A stretch of 5,663 nt of DNA. Source: an uncultured Collinsella sp. (GTDB taxonomy: Bacteria > Actinomycetota > Coriobacteriia > Coriobacteriales > Coriobacteriaceae). Below, piece after piece: positions 4,292 through 5,663 of the stretch. The notes under the pieces were generated by a model. That model had not been told where the DNA came from, made no database searches, and worked only from the letters and a program-made list of their open reading frames with translations. The DNA lies in assembly GCA_900548935.1 (NCBI GenBank), contig URMR01000124.1:1-5663 (forward strand), given 5' to 3'. Every line of letters starts with the position of its first letter. The stretch's first letter is position 1. Both the position numbers and the translations under genes were made by a program.

Positions 4292-5663
4292 CTACGAGCG
4301 CAGTGTAATTTTATCGCGCAGCGACTTAAGGTCTTCGGTGACGGTGCGGTCTTCCTGGATCATCTTCTGGACCTTTTTGTAGCTCGTGCTGACGGTCGAG
4401 TGGTTGCGGTTGCCAAATTCGGCGCCCACCGCCGTGGTCGTCATCTCGCACATCTCGATGGCCAGGTAGATAGCGATATGGCGTGCTTTGGCGATATTGG
4501 CGTTGCGCCGCGGGCCGATGAGCTCCTCGTGCGTCACGCCGTACTGCTCCTCGATGACAGACTGGACCGTTTGCACGTTGATCTTCTTGGCCGACGTGTC
4601 GAAGTACTGGCTTGCGATGGCGTCGATGTCGTCGAAGCTGAGCTCGCTGCCCTCGCGTTCGCGGTCTCCCGCCTCGCCGGCACAGCGTTCGCAGAAGCTC
4701 TCGAGTTCGCGAATGTTGGTTCCCGACACCTCCGCCATGTGCTTAAAGTGCTCGTCGGTCAGGTGCCCGCCATCGCCGCCGTAGGCCGCCAACAGCGAGT
4801 CGTCACCCGCCTCGGGTGCGGCGGCTATCGTGTTCTCGTAGTAGCGCTGCAAGATCTTGTATTTCATCTCGTAGCTGGGCTCTGCCACCAAGCAGAGCAT
4901 GCCGGCGTTAAAACGGCTGGTCAGGCGTTCGTCCATGCTCAGGTCTTTAGGTGCGCGGTCGGCTGCGATGACGACTTTTTTGTTATTGCGGATAAACTCG
5001 TCCATAAGCTGGAAGAAGTAGTCCACGCTCGCGCGCTTGCCGATGATGTTTTGGATGTCGTCGATAATGAGCACGTCCACGCCGTGGTATGCCTGCATGA
5101 TGGGGGCGTTGCTCTTCTTTTGGCGGTCGAACTCCGTCATCAGGTCATCGAGGTATGCCTGCGAGTTGGCATACTTCACCTTGATCTCGGGCGACTTTTC
5201 GGCGAGCTCGTTTTTGATGGCGAGCAGCAGATGGGTCTTGCCCAGCCCCGATTTGCCATAGATGAACAGGGATGTGCATGTGCCGCGTTCGTCCGCGAGC
5301 GCGGCAAACTTGAGGGCCGAGCGATAGGCATGGCTGTTTTCGGGGCCGTAGACAAAGTTTTCGAAGGTGAATTTCGAGTTGGCCGCGAGCGGCGCGCCGT
5401 CGGTGTTCTGCTCGACCGGTGCCGCAGCTGCGGGGACGCTCATGGGCGATGTGGAGGCTGGTTTTGCATTCTTTGCAGGCGCCCCGCCTTTCATCTGGTT
5501 CATCATGCGGCGGAAATCGTCGGCCGAAAGCGTGTTTTTGATTGCGATGCCCGAATCCTCGCCCGGTGTTGCGTCGTGCGCGATAGGCATGTGTGTGGCA
5601 GCGGGCACGGGGGCTGCCACCGTTGGTGCGGCGGGCATGGTTTCACGGGAAACATCGTTGATT
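4292..5663 (-). CDS. dnaA: Chromosomal replication initiator DnaA, domains II-IV (5' end outside window)
   Basis: AAA+ initiator that binds DnaA boxes, forms an ATP-dependent filament, melts the origin and recruits the helicase. Residues are numbered from the Met codon at 5638. Seen: an Ala/Pro-rich domain II linker (about 1-88), FTFENFVYGPEN at 90-101, Walker A GKSGLGKT at 128-135, Walker B VDVLIIDDIQ at 187-196, sensor 1 region VVIAADRAP at 222-230, the LTSRF arginine-finger segment with Arg242, sensor 2 IRELES with Arg310, and the domain IV helix-turn-helix ending in GAEFGNRNHSTV at 405-416. The open frame continues through the right edge (eight more codons), the Met at 5638 has no Shine-Dalgarno, and domain I is absent, so the real start lies outside. 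Odd points: a Gly/Ala/Asp-rich insertion around 271-292 in the AAA+ lid and an altered DNA-recognition loop. First gene of the dnaA-dnaN-recF series. Confidence 0.98.
   Translation of the reverse strand, partial: INDVSRETMPAAPTVAAPVPAATHMPIAHDATPGEDSGIAIKNTLSADDFRRMMNQMKGGAPAKNAKPASTSPMSVPAAAAPVEQNTDGAPLAANSKFTFENFVYGPENSHAYRSALKFAALADERGTCTSLFIYGKSGLGKTHLLLAIKNELAEKSPEIKVKYANSQAYLDDLMTEFDRQKKSNAPIMQAYHGVDVLIIDDIQNIIGKRASVDYFFQLMDEFIRNNKKVVIAADRAPKDLSMDERLTSRFNAGMLCLVAEPSYEMKYKILQRYYENTIAAAPEAGDDSLLAAYGGDGGHLTDEHFKHMAEVSGTNIRELESFCERCAGEAGDREREGSELSFDDIDAIASQYFDTSAKKINVQTVQSVIEEQYGVTHEELIGPRRNANIAKARHIAIYLAIEMCEMTTTAVGAEFGNRNHSTVSTSYKKVQKMIQEDRTVTEDLKSLRDKITLRS
5640..5653. promoter_or_regulatory. 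Candidate parS (ParB-binding) site inside dnaA
   Basis: GTTTCACGGGAAAC matches 13 of 14 bases of the palindromic parS core GTTTCACGTGAAAC; the only change is T to G in the right half of the central CACGTG. parS sites cluster near oriC in most ParABS-carrying bacteria and often lie within coding sequence, as here in the part encoding the DnaA linker, which tolerates sequence change. Whether the centre mismatch still allows ParB binding cannot be told from sequence. Confidence 0.55.

Noticed and set aside
2332..4308. A 658-codon open frame on the plus strand
   Set aside because: It lies antisense to recF, the whole origin spacer and dnaN, all recognised with intact motifs. Its protein is a Gly/Val/His/Asp/Arg-rich mix without any family I know, as expected from the complement of G+C-rich coding DNA. 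It also crosses the spacer with no change of character at the gene borders.
5636..5638. ATG at 5638 as the true start of dnaA
   Set aside because: No Shine-Dalgarno precedes it, the frame stays open to the window edge, and the protein would lack domain I, which is needed for oligomerisation and helicase contact.

Overview
This window is the replication-initiation locus of a bacterial chromosome. Five protein genes, all on the minus strand, read from the right edge to the left in the order dnaA, dnaN, recF, a DciA-type DUF721 gene and gyrB. dnaA lacks its 5' end and gyrB lacks its 3' part, because both run off the window. The coding DNA is G+C-rich with mostly C or G at third codon positions. 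The order recF-DUF721-gyrB directly after dnaA-dnaN is typical of Actinomycetota. The GyrB and DnaA sequences, and the lack of the gnd gene that many actinobacteria carry between dnaN and recF, remind me of Coriobacteriia (Collinsella and relatives). That placement is an inference from memory, not a search result.

Layout from right to left (direction of transcription): dnaA domains II-IV (5663-4292), with a parS-like palindrome in its coding sequence at 5640-5653; a 238-bp A+T-richer spacer (4291-4054) that looks like part or all of oriC; dnaN (4053-2950); recF (2940-1834), 9 nt after dnaN; the DUF721/DciA-like gene (1847-1284), overlapping recF by 14 nt; a strong intrinsic terminator (1257-1228); and gyrB (1178 to the left edge), with its own strong ribosome binding site and a GTG start. 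The tight packing suggests that dnaN, recF and the DUF721 gene form one transcription unit, closed by the terminator, and that gyrB is transcribed separately.

Together the genes cover initiator (DnaA), sliding clamp (DnaN), gap repair and recombination (RecF), probable helicase loading or handling (DciA-like) and supercoil control (GyrB). The most informative non-coding signal is the dnaA-dnaN spacer. It has five tandem TAA/TAG trinucleotides matching the DnaA-trio, next to an A+T-rich block on one side and a degenerate DnaA box plus a run of further degenerate boxes on the other. The DnaA DNA-recognition loop also departs from the usual GGRDHTTV, which may be connected with the unusual boxes.

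I see no mobile element, CRISPR array, tRNA or rRNA, and no novel accessory system. The genes are ordinary core genes; the interest lies in the origin architecture and in DnaA.
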